DNA from: Sphingomonas changbaiensis NBRC 104936 | GTDB lineage: Bacteria > Pseudomonadota > Alphaproteobacteria > Sphingomonadales > Sphingomonadaceae | Reading direction: 5' to 3' | Length of the DNA: 41,960 nt | Assembly (NCBI RefSeq): GCF_000974765.1 | Contig: NZ_BBWU01000040.1 | Coordinates: forward strand, 1 to 41,960 | Shown: piece after piece, positions 8,405-15,797 of the stretch | How positions within the stretch are numbered: position 1 is the first letter of the stretch | How the letters are laid out: every line of letters starts with the position of its first letter | Notes under the pieces: generated by a model | The model's input: only the letters and a program-made list of their open reading frames with translations | What the model was told of the DNA's origin: nothing | Databases searched by the model: none | Position numbers and translations under genes: made by a program

Positions 8405-9874
8405 ATGCCGGGGGGCAGCGTTTTGTATCAGCACGGCGATCAAGGATTCAGCCTCGGCGGCGGCAGCGCGGCCGTCGCGCTCGCGCCCGATTTCGGCCGC
8501 CGCGGCCTTGCCGGCGGACGCTTCGCCGATCTCGATCTGGTCGTCGATCTGGGGGCGCGCATCGGCTCGAAAGAGTGGTGGCGCGGTCTCGGAACGCTGG
8601 CGGCGCTCTGCGCGGCGGCGCTGACCCTTTCTCCCGGCCTGAACCGCCCGCTTCCCGGCGCCGTGCCGGCAGCCTCGACCGCCGACCAGTGGGACCAGGT
8701 GCGCGCCCAATCCATTTCGCCGCTTGCGTACGGCGCGGACAGCGGCCGGCACATGGCGGCCACCGATCTGGTCCGGCCGCTGGCGGAAGCACCCGAACGG
8801 CCGATGCTCGAGCTCACCGCCGCGATCGGCGAAGGCGACAGCTTCGCACGCGTGCTCGAACGCGCCGGCGTGGCCGATGCCGAAGCCGAGCAGGTCGCCG
8901 ACATGATCGCGTCAGCGACGCCGCTCGACGACATCGCCGCCGGCACGCGGCTCGACATCCGCCTCGGCCGCCGTGCCAACAAGCACATCGCCCGGCCGCT
9001 CGACGCGCTTGCCCTGCGCGCGCGGTTCGACCTTCGGCTCGAACTGAAGCGCGTCGGCGGGGTGCTGCAGCTGACCCGGGTGCCGATCCGCGTCGACTAT
9101 ACGCCGCTGCGCGTCACCGGCGAGGTCGGCGACAGCCTGTACCGCGCTGCCCGCGCCGCCGGCGCCCCGGCCCGCGCGGTCGAAACCTATCTGCGGGCGA
9201 TCGGCAGCAAGATGTCGGTCGGCGGGATCGGCTCCGATGCGCATTTCGACCTGATCGTCGAGCAGCGCCGTGCCGAGACCGGCGAGGTCGAGACCGGAAA
9301 ATTGCTCTATGCCGGCCTGACGCAAGGCCGCCGCAAGCTGCAATTGCTGGAATGGACCGCGGACGGCCGCACCGAATGGTTCGATGCGGCGGGCGTCGGC
9401 GAAAAGCGGGCGGGACTGACGCGCCCCGTCACCGGCCATCTGACGTCCAGCTTCGGCATGCGCTTCCACCCGCTGCTCGGCTATAGCCGCCTGCACAAGG
9501 GCATGGACATTGGCGCCCCCACCGGCACGCCGATCTATGCGGTCACGGACGGCGTCGTGACATTCGCTGGCCGCCATGGCGGGCACGGCAATTTCGTCCA
9601 GCTGAAGCACGGCGGCAACATGGGCACCGGCTATGCGCATATGAGCCGCATCGCGGTGCGCCCCGGCCAGCATGTGCGGCAGGGCCAAGTGATCGGCTAT
9701 GTCGGCTCGACCGGCCTGTCGACCGGTCCGCACCTGCACTTCGAGGTTTATCGCGGCGGCCAGGCGATCAATCCGAAATCGGTCAGCTTCGTCAGCACCT
9801 CGCTGCTGAGCGGGCAGGAACTCCGCGCCTTCCGGTCGAAACTCGCAGGACTGCTCGCGACGCCGGTCAGCTGA
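8405..9874 (+). CDS. M23 family metallopeptidase (membrane-anchored murein hydrolase)
   Basis: This protein of about 489 residues has a basic cytoplasmic head and one membrane helix (LGTLAALCAAALTLSPGL, near residue 65). A periplasmic LysM-like region follows (GEGDSFARVLERAGV), then a C-terminal M23 domain. The zinc and catalytic motifs HKGMDIGAPTGTPI, GYAHMS and HLHFEV are present, so it should be active, most likely on peptidoglycan cross-links. The start is uncertain: TTG at 8360, ATG at 8405 and TTG at 8423 are in frame. The last gives MYQHGDQGF, which fits relatives I recall, but I use the ATG. It diverges from the helicase gene across about 165 bases. Confidence 0.93.
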   Translation: MPGGSVLYQHGDQGFSLGGGSAAVALAPDFGRRGLAGGRFADLDLVVDLGARIGSKEWWRGLGTLAALCAAALTLSPGLNRPLPGAVPAASTADQWDQVRAQSISPLAYGADSGRHMAATDLVRPLAEAPERPMLELTAAIGEGDSFARVLERAGVADAEAEQVADMIASATPLDDIAAGTRLDIRLGRRANKHIARPLDALALRARFDLRLELKRVGGVLQLTRVPIRVDYTPLRVTGEVGDSLYRAARAAGAPARAVETYLRAIGSKMSVGGIGSDAHFDLIVEQRRAETGEVETGKLLYAGLTQGRRKLQLLEWTADGRTEWFDAAGVGEKRAGLTRPVTGHLTSSFGMRFHPLLGYSRLHKGMDIGAPTGTPIYAVTDGVVTFAGRHGGHGNFVQLKHGGNMGTGYAHMSRIAVRPGQHVRQGQVIGYVGSTGLSTGPHLHFEVYRGGQAINPKSVSFVSTSLLSGQELRAFRSKLAGLLATPVS

Positions 9875-10474
9875 TCAGCAAGTTTCGTACTTCCAGTTCC
9901 GCCGTTTCCCCTCGGCCATCCACTCGACGGCCTGGCCGATGCGTTTCATGCGGGTCTCGGGCCGCTTCGCCTCGGCGATCCATTCGAGATATTCGCGCTT
10001 CTGGCCCGGGGGAAAGCCGTCATAGGTCGCCTGCGCGGCCGGATTGGCGCCGAGCGCCACGCCCAGATCGCCGGGCATGTCGAGCGGCGGCTTGGGATGC
10101 TTCGGCGGGCGCGGCGCCTTGCTGCCCGAGTCGATCAGCGCCGCCGCTTTCCGGATGAGCGCGTCCAGAGCCGCATCGTCCGGCAAATCGGTCACGCTGG
10201 TGAGGCGGCCGAATTGCCCCATCGCCGATGCGGCTTCGGGCGTGCCGGTCACGTCGGTCGAGCGCCAGAAGCCGAAGGTTGCGTGTTCCTTGAATGCCGC
10301 CATTTGGCAGAGGATCTGCCCCTTGTAGCTGAACGAGGGCATGTTCCAGCGAAGCGTCTCCTCGGCGTCGGGACACGCGCGATGAACGGCCGCGCGGAGA
10401 TGGCTGAGAATCGGCTGCGCAAAAGCGGCCGCCATGTCGACATATGCGTCTACGCGTGGGTCGGTCGTCGCCAT
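9875..10474 (-). CDS. DUF1801 / YdeI (OmpD-associated) family protein
   Basis: This is a 199-residue soluble protein. Residues 1-110 form a DUF1801-like domain (VDAYVDMAAAFAQPIL, LRWNMPSFSYKGQILC, FGFWR). The C-terminal 60 residues (FPPGQKREYLEWIAEAKRPE, MKRIGQAVEWMAEGKRRNWKY) are the YdeI/OmpD-associated module. The combination is common in bacteria but its biochemical role is not established. The ATG at 10474 is used because it gives a clean domain start; codons further upstream overlap the divergent small-protein gene. Its stop abuts the stop of the convergent M23 gene. Confidence 0.88.
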   Translation of the reverse strand: MATTDPRVDAYVDMAAAFAQPILSHLRAAVHRACPDAEETLRWNMPSFSYKGQILCQMAAFKEHATFGFWRSTDVTGTPEAASAMGQFGRLTSVTDLPDDAALDALIRKAAALIDSGSKAPRPPKHPKPPLDMPGDLGVALGANPAAQATYDGFPPGQKREYLEWIAEAKRPETRMKRIGQAVEWMAEGKRRNWKYETC

Positions 10475-10569
10475 GTCAGTCCCTCCGCGCATCAGGATTG
10501 CGCGATCCTCAGCCGCACGCAACCGGAACGCATCCGATCCGTTCAGGCGGCGACAAATGGAGGAAGGAC

Positions 10570-11046
10570 ATGCGGAAACTGCTTCTCGGATTGGTGATCG
10601 CGGCAGTGATGCCGACTGTGGCAGCCGACCCCGCTGCCGCACAGAATCGGCGGGAGATTCGGCGCGAATACCGGCAGGACCTCCGCGAGGCGCGTCGTGA
10701 ACGGCGCCAGGCACTCAGGGATTGGCGTCAGTCGCGGCGCTACGACTGGAACCGGCTCGAGGCCGGCCAGCGCTACTATTACCCCGACCGCTATTATCGC
10801 GACGGCCGCTATTATCGCGAACGGGCGCTCAGCCGGAACGATCGCATCTATCGCGGCCGCGACGGCCGTTACTATTGCCGCCGCTCCGACGGCACCACGG
10901 GCCTGATCATCGGCGGCGCAGTCGGCGCGCTTCTCGGCAACGCGATCGACGGCGGCCGGTCGAGCCTGCTCGGCACGCTGATCGGCGGCGCGGCGGGCGC
11001 AGCGCTGGGCCGCGAAGTCGAACGCGGCCAGGTGCGCTGCCGCTAA
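10570..11046 (+). CDS. Exported Arg/Tyr-rich protein with glycine-zipper 2TM domain
   Basis: This 158-residue protein has a cleavable signal (MRKLLLGLVIAAVMPTVA, then ADPAAAQ). A central stretch follows that is extremely rich in Arg and Tyr (RREYRQDLREARRERRQ, YYYPDRYYRDGRYYRER). It ends in a glycine-zipper segment (GLIIGGAVGALLGNAIDGG, LIGGAAGAALG), as in the 17-kDa surface-antigen family. It is probably an outer-membrane or periplasmic protein of unknown role. The ATG at 10570 follows GGAGGAAGG. It is flanked by a strong hairpin at 11056-11082. Confidence 0.85.
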   Translation: MRKLLLGLVIAAVMPTVAADPAAAQNRREIRREYRQDLREARRERRQALRDWRQSRRYDWNRLEAGQRYYYPDRYYRDGRYYRERALSRNDRIYRGRDGRYYCRRSDGTTGLIIGGAVGALLGNAIDGGRSSLLGTLIGGAAGAALGREVERGQVRCR

Positions 11047-11055
11047 GCTCTCTTT

Positions 11056-11082
11056 CGTCCCCTCCCCGAGCGGGAGGGGACG
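11056..11082. terminator. Candidate terminator hairpin between convergent genes
   Basis: A perfect 11-bp G/C stem (11056-11066 with 11072-11082) lies ten bases after the glycine-zipper gene and just before the stop of the DMT-type gene. There is no clear T-run on either strand, so it may be a decayed CCCTCCCC-family repeat acting as a terminator. Confidence 0.5.
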
Positions 11083-11087
11083 ACGGA

Positions 11088-11423
11088 TCATTTTCCCACG
11101 AACACGAACGCCACCGCGCCCATAAGGCAGATGAAGGCGCCCAGATGCCGCCAGTGCAGCGGCTCATGCAGATACAGCACCATGAATCCCGCGAACACGA
11201 TCAACGTGATCGCCTCCTGTGCGATCTTCAGCTGGCCGCCGGTCCAGCCATGCGCATAGCCGATGCGATTGGCGGGCACCGCCAGGCAATATTCGATCAG
11301 CGCGATGCCCCAGCTGATCAGGATCACGATCGGCAGCGGCTTGTCCATGCCGCCCTTCAAATGCCAGTACCAGGCAGTGGTCATGAACATGTTGGAGGCG
11401 AACAGCAGCAGCAGGGTCGGCAT
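11088..11423 (-). CDS. DMT-family (DUF486) small membrane protein
   Basis: This 111-residue protein has four hydrophobic segments, starting MPTLLLLFASNMFMTTAWYWH. Further segments are PIVILISWGIALIEYCLAVP, a block around EAITLIVFAGFMVLYL, and GAFICLMGAVAFVF. The NRIGY and GG-LK-QE features are those of the DUF486/DMT family of small drug/metabolite-transporter-like proteins. Substrate is unknown. The ATG at 11423 is preferred; upstream codons in frame give no conserved residues. Its upstream region reaches the operator-like dyad at 11557-11576 shared with the divergent lipoprotein gene. Confidence 0.88.
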   Translation of the reverse strand: MPTLLLLFASNMFMTTAWYWHLKGGMDKPLPIVILISWGIALIEYCLAVPANRIGYAHGWTGGQLKIAQEAITLIVFAGFMVLYLHEPLHWRHLGAFICLMGAVAFVFVGK

Positions 11424-11530
11424 TCGTGGCTTCCAGACCGGTGAGCACGGTCTCGCCACCCTGGGACAGGTTATGAACGGACGCCAGCCCGTTCATCGGG
11501 ACTCCGAAGGAACCGCTGATCCAAGAACGC

Positions 11531-11576
11531 TTGACCGCAGCGTCACTCAAGCCTACTGTATTGCCTACATAATACA
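11531..11576 (+). promoter_or_regulatory. Promoter region with operator-like dyad TGTATT-N8-AATACA
   Basis: A perfect 6-bp inverted repeat (11557-11562 and 11571-11576, 8-base spacer) lies just upstream of the lipoprotein gene. TTGACC at 11531-11536 with TACTGT 17 bases later is a weak promoter candidate that the dyad would overlap. The dyad and the following CACTAGGAGG closely match the sequence in front of the GIN-domain operon. Confidence 0.55.
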
Positions 11577-11589
11577 CTAGGAGGTCCCG

Positions 11590-12087
11590 ATGTCCGTCCG
11601 CCTCGCCCTACTGCTGCCGATCGCGCTGCTCGCCGCCTGCGAACGCAAGGGGCATGACGCCACGGTCGAGATCCAATCCGGCAACGGATCGACCCAGATC
11701 GCCGCCGAGCCCGGCAAGGAAGGCCGGCTGAAGATCGACACGCCGGGCGTGAAGGCGGACATCCAGGTGCCGTTCCTCGGCGCGCTGACCGACAAGATGG
11801 ATATCGACGGCGTCAGGCTCTACCCAGGCAGCAAGATCGCCGGCGTGCATATCAATGCCGACGACTCCAAGGACGAAGGCCAGTTCGACATGCGCTTCGC
11901 GGCACCCGCCGGGCGCGACAAGGTCGCGGACTGGTTCCGCGAGCAATTCGAGGCCAACGGCTTCAAGATGACCGCGCAGGGGAGCCGTTTTGCCGGCACG
12001 AATGACGAAGGCAAGCCGGTCACGCTCGATTTGCGCGACGGGGCGAACGGCACGACGGAAGGCGAGATCAGGATCGCCGGCAAGTAA
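11590..12087 (+). CDS. Lipoprotein of unknown function
   Basis: This 165-residue protein begins MSVRLALLLPIALLAACE, a lipoprotein signal with lipobox LLAAC. The mature part is hydrophilic and acidic. It has short beta-rich stretches (MDIDGVRLYPGSKIAGVHI) and a helical segment (DKVADWFREQFEANGFKM) followed by TAQGSRFAGTNDEGKPVTL. I do not recognise a named family. The ATG at 11590 has AGGAGG six bases upstream. The promoter carries the same dyad as the GIN-domain operon, so the two envelope loci may be co-regulated. Confidence 0.85.
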   Translation: MSVRLALLLPIALLAACERKGHDATVEIQSGNGSTQIAAEPGKEGRLKIDTPGVKADIQVPFLGALTDKMDIDGVRLYPGSKIAGVHINADDSKDEGQFDMRFAAPAGRDKVADWFREQFEANGFKMTAQGSRFAGTNDEGKPVTLDLRDGANGTTEGEIRIAGK

Positions 12088-12090
12088 CTG

Positions 12091-12112
12091 GCGGGCGCCT
12101 TTGCGCGCCCGC
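12091..12112. terminator. Candidate bidirectional terminator hairpin
   Basis: An 8-bp stem GCGGGCGC/GCGCCCGC with a 6-base loop lies between the convergent lipoprotein gene and the small membrane-protein gene. No T-run follows, so its role as a terminator is uncertain. Confidence 0.4.
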
Positions 12113-12120
12113 ACTCGTGC

Positions 12121-12342
12121 CTAAAAGATACCGCCGCCCAGCATCAGCCGGATCACCGCCACGATCAGCACCGCCAGGTTCAGGTTGCGTCCCGCAGTTC
12201 CGCGCGACAGCACGCCGAAGAACAGGCCGAGCAATCCCCAGGGGATTACCAGCCAGTTGAGCGCGCCGATAAGCGGCAGGGCGGCCAGCAGCACCCACGG
12301 GATAGCGAGCACGCCGATCACTAGCGAGATCAAGTTGAACAT
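12121..12342 (-). CDS. Small membrane protein, unknown function
   Basis: This 73-residue, very hydrophobic protein (MFNLISLVIGVLAIPWVLLA, IGALNWLVIPWGLLGLFFGVL, LNLAVLIVAVIRLMLGG) has two to three membrane helices. I recognise no family beyond a general likeness to small YqaE-like or hypothetical membrane proteins. It lies 36 bases after the FemAB-like gene in the same direction and probably ends that transcript. Confidence 0.75.
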   Translation of the reverse strand: MFNLISLVIGVLAIPWVLLAALPLIGALNWLVIPWGLLGLFFGVLSRGTAGRNLNLAVLIVAVIRLMLGGGIF

Positions 12343-12378
12343 GGCCCCATTATGGGGCCGGTGTGTTGCTAGAGCAAG

Positions 12379-13521
12379 TCAGCTCCGCTTGAACGGCGCC
12401 ATCTCGCCCAGGAACTCGATTTCCCGTGCGACCGCGACGCGCTCCCGCTCCAGATAGTCGGCGATCGCGGCGCGGAAGCCGCGGTCCGGGATATAGTGCG
12501 CCGAGAAGGTCGGCACCGGCACATAGCCGCGGGCGAGCTTGTGCGAGCCTTGCGCGCCGGCCTCGACTGTCTTCAGCCCGCGCTCGATCGCCGCGTCGAT
12601 CGCCTGGTAATAACACAGCTCGAAATGGAGGAACGGCACCTCCTCGACCGCGCCCCAATAGCGGCCGTAGAGCGTGTCGGCCCCGATCAGGTTCAGCGCG
12701 CCCGCGATTGGCCGGTGGTTTCTGTACGCGAGCATCAGCAGCACCTTGTCGGCAATGCGCTCGCCGAGCAGCGAGAAGAAGGCGCGGGTGAGATAGGGCC
12801 GCCCCCATTTGCGCGATCCGGTGTCCTGATAGAAGGTCCAGAACGCATCCCACGCGGCTTCCGTCAGGTCGCTGCCGGTCAGGTGGCGGATCTCCAGCCC
12901 CTGCACGGCCTCGTCGCGCTCACGCCGGATCGTCTTGCGCTTGCGTGACGAAAGCGCGGCCAGGAAATCGTCGAATGATCCATAACCGTGATTCTGCCAG
13001 TGGAATTGGCTGTCGGTGCGGATCAGCCATCCGGCGGCCTCGAACAGCGGGACCTGGTCCTGCGCGACGAAGGTGGCATGCGCGGAGGAGAGATTGTTCT
13101 GCACCGTCACGGCCTCGATCGCGGCGATCAGGTGCGACGCGGCGCTCTGGTCGCGGATCAGCAGCCGCGGCCCCGGCACGGGCGAGAAGGGCACCGCGAT
13201 CTGGAGCTTCGGGTAATAGCGCCCTCCCGCCCGGCTGTACGCGTCGGCCCAGGCATGATCGAAGACATATTCGCCCTGGCTGTGACTCTTCGCATAGGCC
13301 GGCGCGACCGCGGTGAGGCGGCCATCGGCGCCATCGACCGCGATCGGCAGCGGCTGCCAGCCGGCGCGGGCGGTGGCGCTTCCGGACTCCTCCAGAATCG
13401 CCAGGAAGGCATGGCTGACGAACGGGTTGGCGCTGCCCGCGCAGGCATCCCATTGGCCGGGATCGAAGGACGCAACGCCGTTCCCGATCCGCGCGACGAT
13501 TTCCTGGGAGGAGTCGGCCAT
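12379..13521 (-). CDS. FemAB-like GNAT protein (DUF482, peptidoglycan biosynthesis/recognition)
   Basis: This 380-residue protein shows the DUF482 features: NPFVSHAFLAILEESG near residue 32, a central GRYYPKLQIAVPFSPVPGPRLL, the HWQNHGYGSFDDFLAALSSRKRKTIRRE-type block (short form SFDDFLAALSSRKRK), and C-terminal HFELCYYQAIDAAIERGL with GAQGSHKLARGY. Relatives are double-GNAT proteins related to FemAB; a role in transferring an amino acid to a cell-envelope precursor is suggested but unproven. It is cytosolic with no signal. Its start lies 74 bases after the pdeM stop, in the same direction. Confidence 0.9.
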   Translation of the reverse strand: MADSSQEIVARIGNGVASFDPGQWDACAGSANPFVSHAFLAILEESGSATARAGWQPLPIAVDGADGRLTAVAPAYAKSHSQGEYVFDHAWADAYSRAGGRYYPKLQIAVPFSPVPGPRLLIRDQSAASHLIAAIEAVTVQNNLSSAHATFVAQDQVPLFEAAGWLIRTDSQFHWQNHGYGSFDDFLAALSSRKRKTIRRERDEAVQGLEIRHLTGSDLTEAAWDAFWTFYQDTGSRKWGRPYLTRAFFSLLGERIADKVLLMLAYRNHRPIAGALNLIGADTLYGRYWGAVEEVPFLHFELCYYQAIDAAIERGLKTVEAGAQGSHKLARGYVPVPTFSAHYIPDRGFRAAIADYLERERVAVAREIEFLGEMAPFKRS

Positions 13522-13595
13522 TGCCGCTCAATTAGGGTGCTGGGCGGAGTCTTGGAAGTTCCGCTCCTCGAAACCTTCCGATTTGACGCCGCGAT

Positions 13596-14258
13596 TCAAG
13601 CGACCAATGGGAATCGCAGCAGCCGGTCGGAGAGGGGAACCAGCGCTTCGGCGCGCGGGCCGACGGCGCGCACGATTTCCGGATGATGCGCGTCGAGCCC
13701 GCCGGTGAGCGCGCCGAACGCGGGCAGGATCAGCTTGGTCGCAGTAACGACGAAGCAGCGCCGCGCAACATTGCGGCCCCGCCGATTGATCCGCAACTTC
13801 GGATGAAAATGCCCCGACAGCTCCGGCCGCGCCTCCGCGGCTTCGGCTTCGTGCCGCAGCACCAGCCCGTCCACCTCCGCCTCGACCAAGATCGTCCCGC
13901 CGCAATGATCGACCAGGCCGGCATCGTGGTTGCCGGTGATCCAGACCCAGCGCAGCCGATGCGTCAGTTCCGTCAGCATGCGCCGGGCTTCGTCCGGCAG
14001 CCGCGCGCAGCCGTCGCGGTCGTGGAAGCTGTCGCCGAGGCACCAGAGTTCCTCCGCTCCGGTGCGGCGCACCAAAGCAGTCAGGTCTGTCAGCGTAGCG
14101 TGTGAATCATAGGGCGGCAGCATCTGTCCGCCCGCCGCGAACCAGCTCGCCTTTTCGAGGTGCAGGTCGGCGACGATCAGAGCCTTGCGCGCCGGCCAGA
14201 ACAATGCGCCCTCGGCAAGCGCGGCCAGCTCATGCGCGGCGAACGAAAAGGGAACCAT
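13596..14258 (-). CDS. pdeM: Ligase-associated DNA damage response endonuclease PdeM (MPE)
   Basis: This 220-residue calcineurin-like phosphoesterase has all the metal-binding motifs: DLHLEKASWF (about 31), GDSFHD (about 75), GNHDAGL (about 113) and GHFHPKL (about 149). Family members are Mn2+-dependent DNA endonucleases that cluster with the Lhr helicase, an ATP-dependent ligase and an MBL exonuclease. Here Lhr lies about 2.5 kb upstream on the same strand, beyond two protease genes. The exonuclease is on the other strand, and no ligase is present in the window. Confidence 0.93.
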   Translation of the reverse strand: MVPFSFAAHELAALAEGALFWPARKALIVADLHLEKASWFAAGGQMLPPYDSHATLTDLTALVRRTGAEELWCLGDSFHDRDGCARLPDEARRMLTELTHRLRWVWITGNHDAGLVDHCGGTILVEAEVDGLVLRHEAEAAEARPELSGHFHPKLRINRRGRNVARRCFVVTATKLILPAFGALTGGLDAHHPEIVRAVGPRAEALVPLSDRLLRFPLVA

Positions 14259-14305
14259 GCGAGCCGCTTAGGCCGGGCCGAAGCGACTCGCAATGATTCG
14301 CCTGC

Positions 14306-15715
14306 TCAGACCGCGTTCGCGTACAGCTTGACGAGATCGAACAGATAATCGCGGCCTTCGTAGAGCGAACGCACGCGAATATGCTCGTTGAGTCCGTGCG
14401 CGCCGTTCCCTTCCGCTTCGCCGAAGATGCCGGGCACGCCGTAGACCGGGATGCCGATCGCTTCGAGGAAGATGCCGTCGGTCGCGCCCGTGGACATGGT
14501 GGGCAGCAGCGGCACGCCGGGGAAATACTTTTGCGCGAGCTTCTCCGCGGGGCCCAGGATCTTCGGATCGAGAGGCGGCGGCACCGCGTGCGGGCGCACC
14601 GGCGGCACCAGCGTCAGGTTGACCTTGGGACTGTTGATCGCCTTGGCGAGCGCAGCCTGGGTCTGCTCGACCGTTTCGGTCGGGAAGATGCGGCAATTGA
14701 TGTTGGCGCCCGCGCGCTGCGGCAGCGCATTGTTCGCGTGCCCGCCGTCCAGCAGCGTCGCGACGCAGGTCGTGCGCAGCATCGAATGGAAAGTCGGGTC
14801 CTTCGACACGATCGCGTTCGCAGCGGCGTCGTTCGGATTCGCGACCAGCGCCGTCATCGCCTGGCCCATTTCGCCGCCCATCAGCTTCGCGGTGCCGGCG
14901 AAGAAAGCCTTGGTGGTGTCGGTGAACTCGACCGGGAATTCGAGGCCCTGCACGGCCTTCAGCGCGTCGGCGAGCTCGTAGATCGCATTGTCCGGCACCG
15001 GCCGCGAGCTGTGGCCGCCCGGATTCGTGGTCTCGATCCGATAATTCTGCGCGGCTTTCTCGCCGACCTGCAGCGACAGAAACTCGCGCTTGCCTTGGGC
15101 ATCGAGCCGGCCGCCGCCGCCTTCGTTCAGCGCGAACTCGGCTGCAATCAGCTCGGGGCGGTTCTTCGCCAGCCACTCGGCGCCGTTGAACGCGTAGGTC
15201 GTTTCTTCGCCACACGTCAGCGCCATCTTGATCGTGCGCTTCGGCTTGAACCCGTCCTTCTTGAAGCGGATCAACGAGTCCGTCCAGATCGAGGCCATCG
15301 ACTTGTCGTCCGCTGCTCCGCGGGCATAGAAAAAGCCGTTCTCCTCGATCAGCTTGAACGGGTCGCGGGTCCAGTCCTCGCGCTTCGCCTCGACTACGTC
15401 CAGATGGGCGAGCAGCAGCATCGGCTTGGCCTTCGCATCGCTGCCTTTCAGCACCGCGACCAGGCCGCCGTCTTTCGGGTGCTCAGGGGTCGAGAAGAGC
15501 GTGATGTCCTGGTCGGTATATCCTGCCGCTTTCAGCCGCGCCGCCATCTTTTCGGCGGCCGCCGTGCAGCTGCCGACCGAGAGCGTCGTGTTGGTCTCGA
15601 CAAGCTCCTGATACAATTCGCGGAACTGGGCCTGGTCCGGCCGAAGCGTCTGCGCGGCCAGCGGCTGCGCCAGCAACGCGGCGGCGCACGCGGCGCCGAT
15701 CAGATATTTGTGCAT
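14306..15715 (-). CDS. Exported M20/M25/M40 family metallopeptidase
   Basis: This 469-residue protein has a signal peptide (MHKYLIGAACAAALLAQPLAAQ) and an M20 di-zinc fold. The metal and catalytic residues are visible in LLAHLDVVEAKREDW, ARGAADDKS, CGEETTYAFNGAEWL and a late His in GAHGLNEHI. It should be a periplasmic dipeptidase or carboxypeptidase; the substrate cannot be inferred. The ATG at 15715 gives the signal peptide directly and excludes an upstream extension. It lies between the retropepsin gene and pdeM, all in one direction. Confidence 0.94.
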   Translation of the reverse strand: MHKYLIGAACAAALLAQPLAAQTLRPDQAQFRELYQELVETNTTLSVGSCTAAAEKMAARLKAAGYTDQDITLFSTPEHPKDGGLVAVLKGSDAKAKPMLLLAHLDVVEAKREDWTRDPFKLIEENGFFYARGAADDKSMASIWTDSLIRFKKDGFKPKRTIKMALTCGEETTYAFNGAEWLAKNRPELIAAEFALNEGGGGRLDAQGKREFLSLQVGEKAAQNYRIETTNPGGHSSRPVPDNAIYELADALKAVQGLEFPVEFTDTTKAFFAGTAKLMGGEMGQAMTALVANPNDAAANAIVSKDPTFHSMLRTTCVATLLDGGHANNALPQRAGANINCRIFPTETVEQTQAALAKAINSPKVNLTLVPPVRPHAVPPPLDPKILGPAEKLAQKYFPGVPLLPTMSTGATDGIFLEAIGIPVYGVPGIFGEAEGNGAHGLNEHIRVRSLYEGRDYLFDLVKLYANAV

Positions 15716-15797
15716 TTCCCCTCCCGTTGCCCGGCGCGCGCCGGGACGTGCCTTGTTCTTCAGGCGATCGGAAAAGAAAAGAGGTGGAGGACGAACG

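Noticed and set aside
10531-10560. EcfG promoter before the glycine-zipper gene
   Set aside because: GGAAC is present but no GTT occurs at 16-17 bases; the nearest is only 11 bases away.
11164-11577. Minus-strand frame beginning MYYVGNTVG, resembling MYYASNTVG before the GIN lipoprotein
   Set aside because: The likeness comes from the shared operator DNA, not from a protein family; the rest overlaps the DMT gene in another frame.
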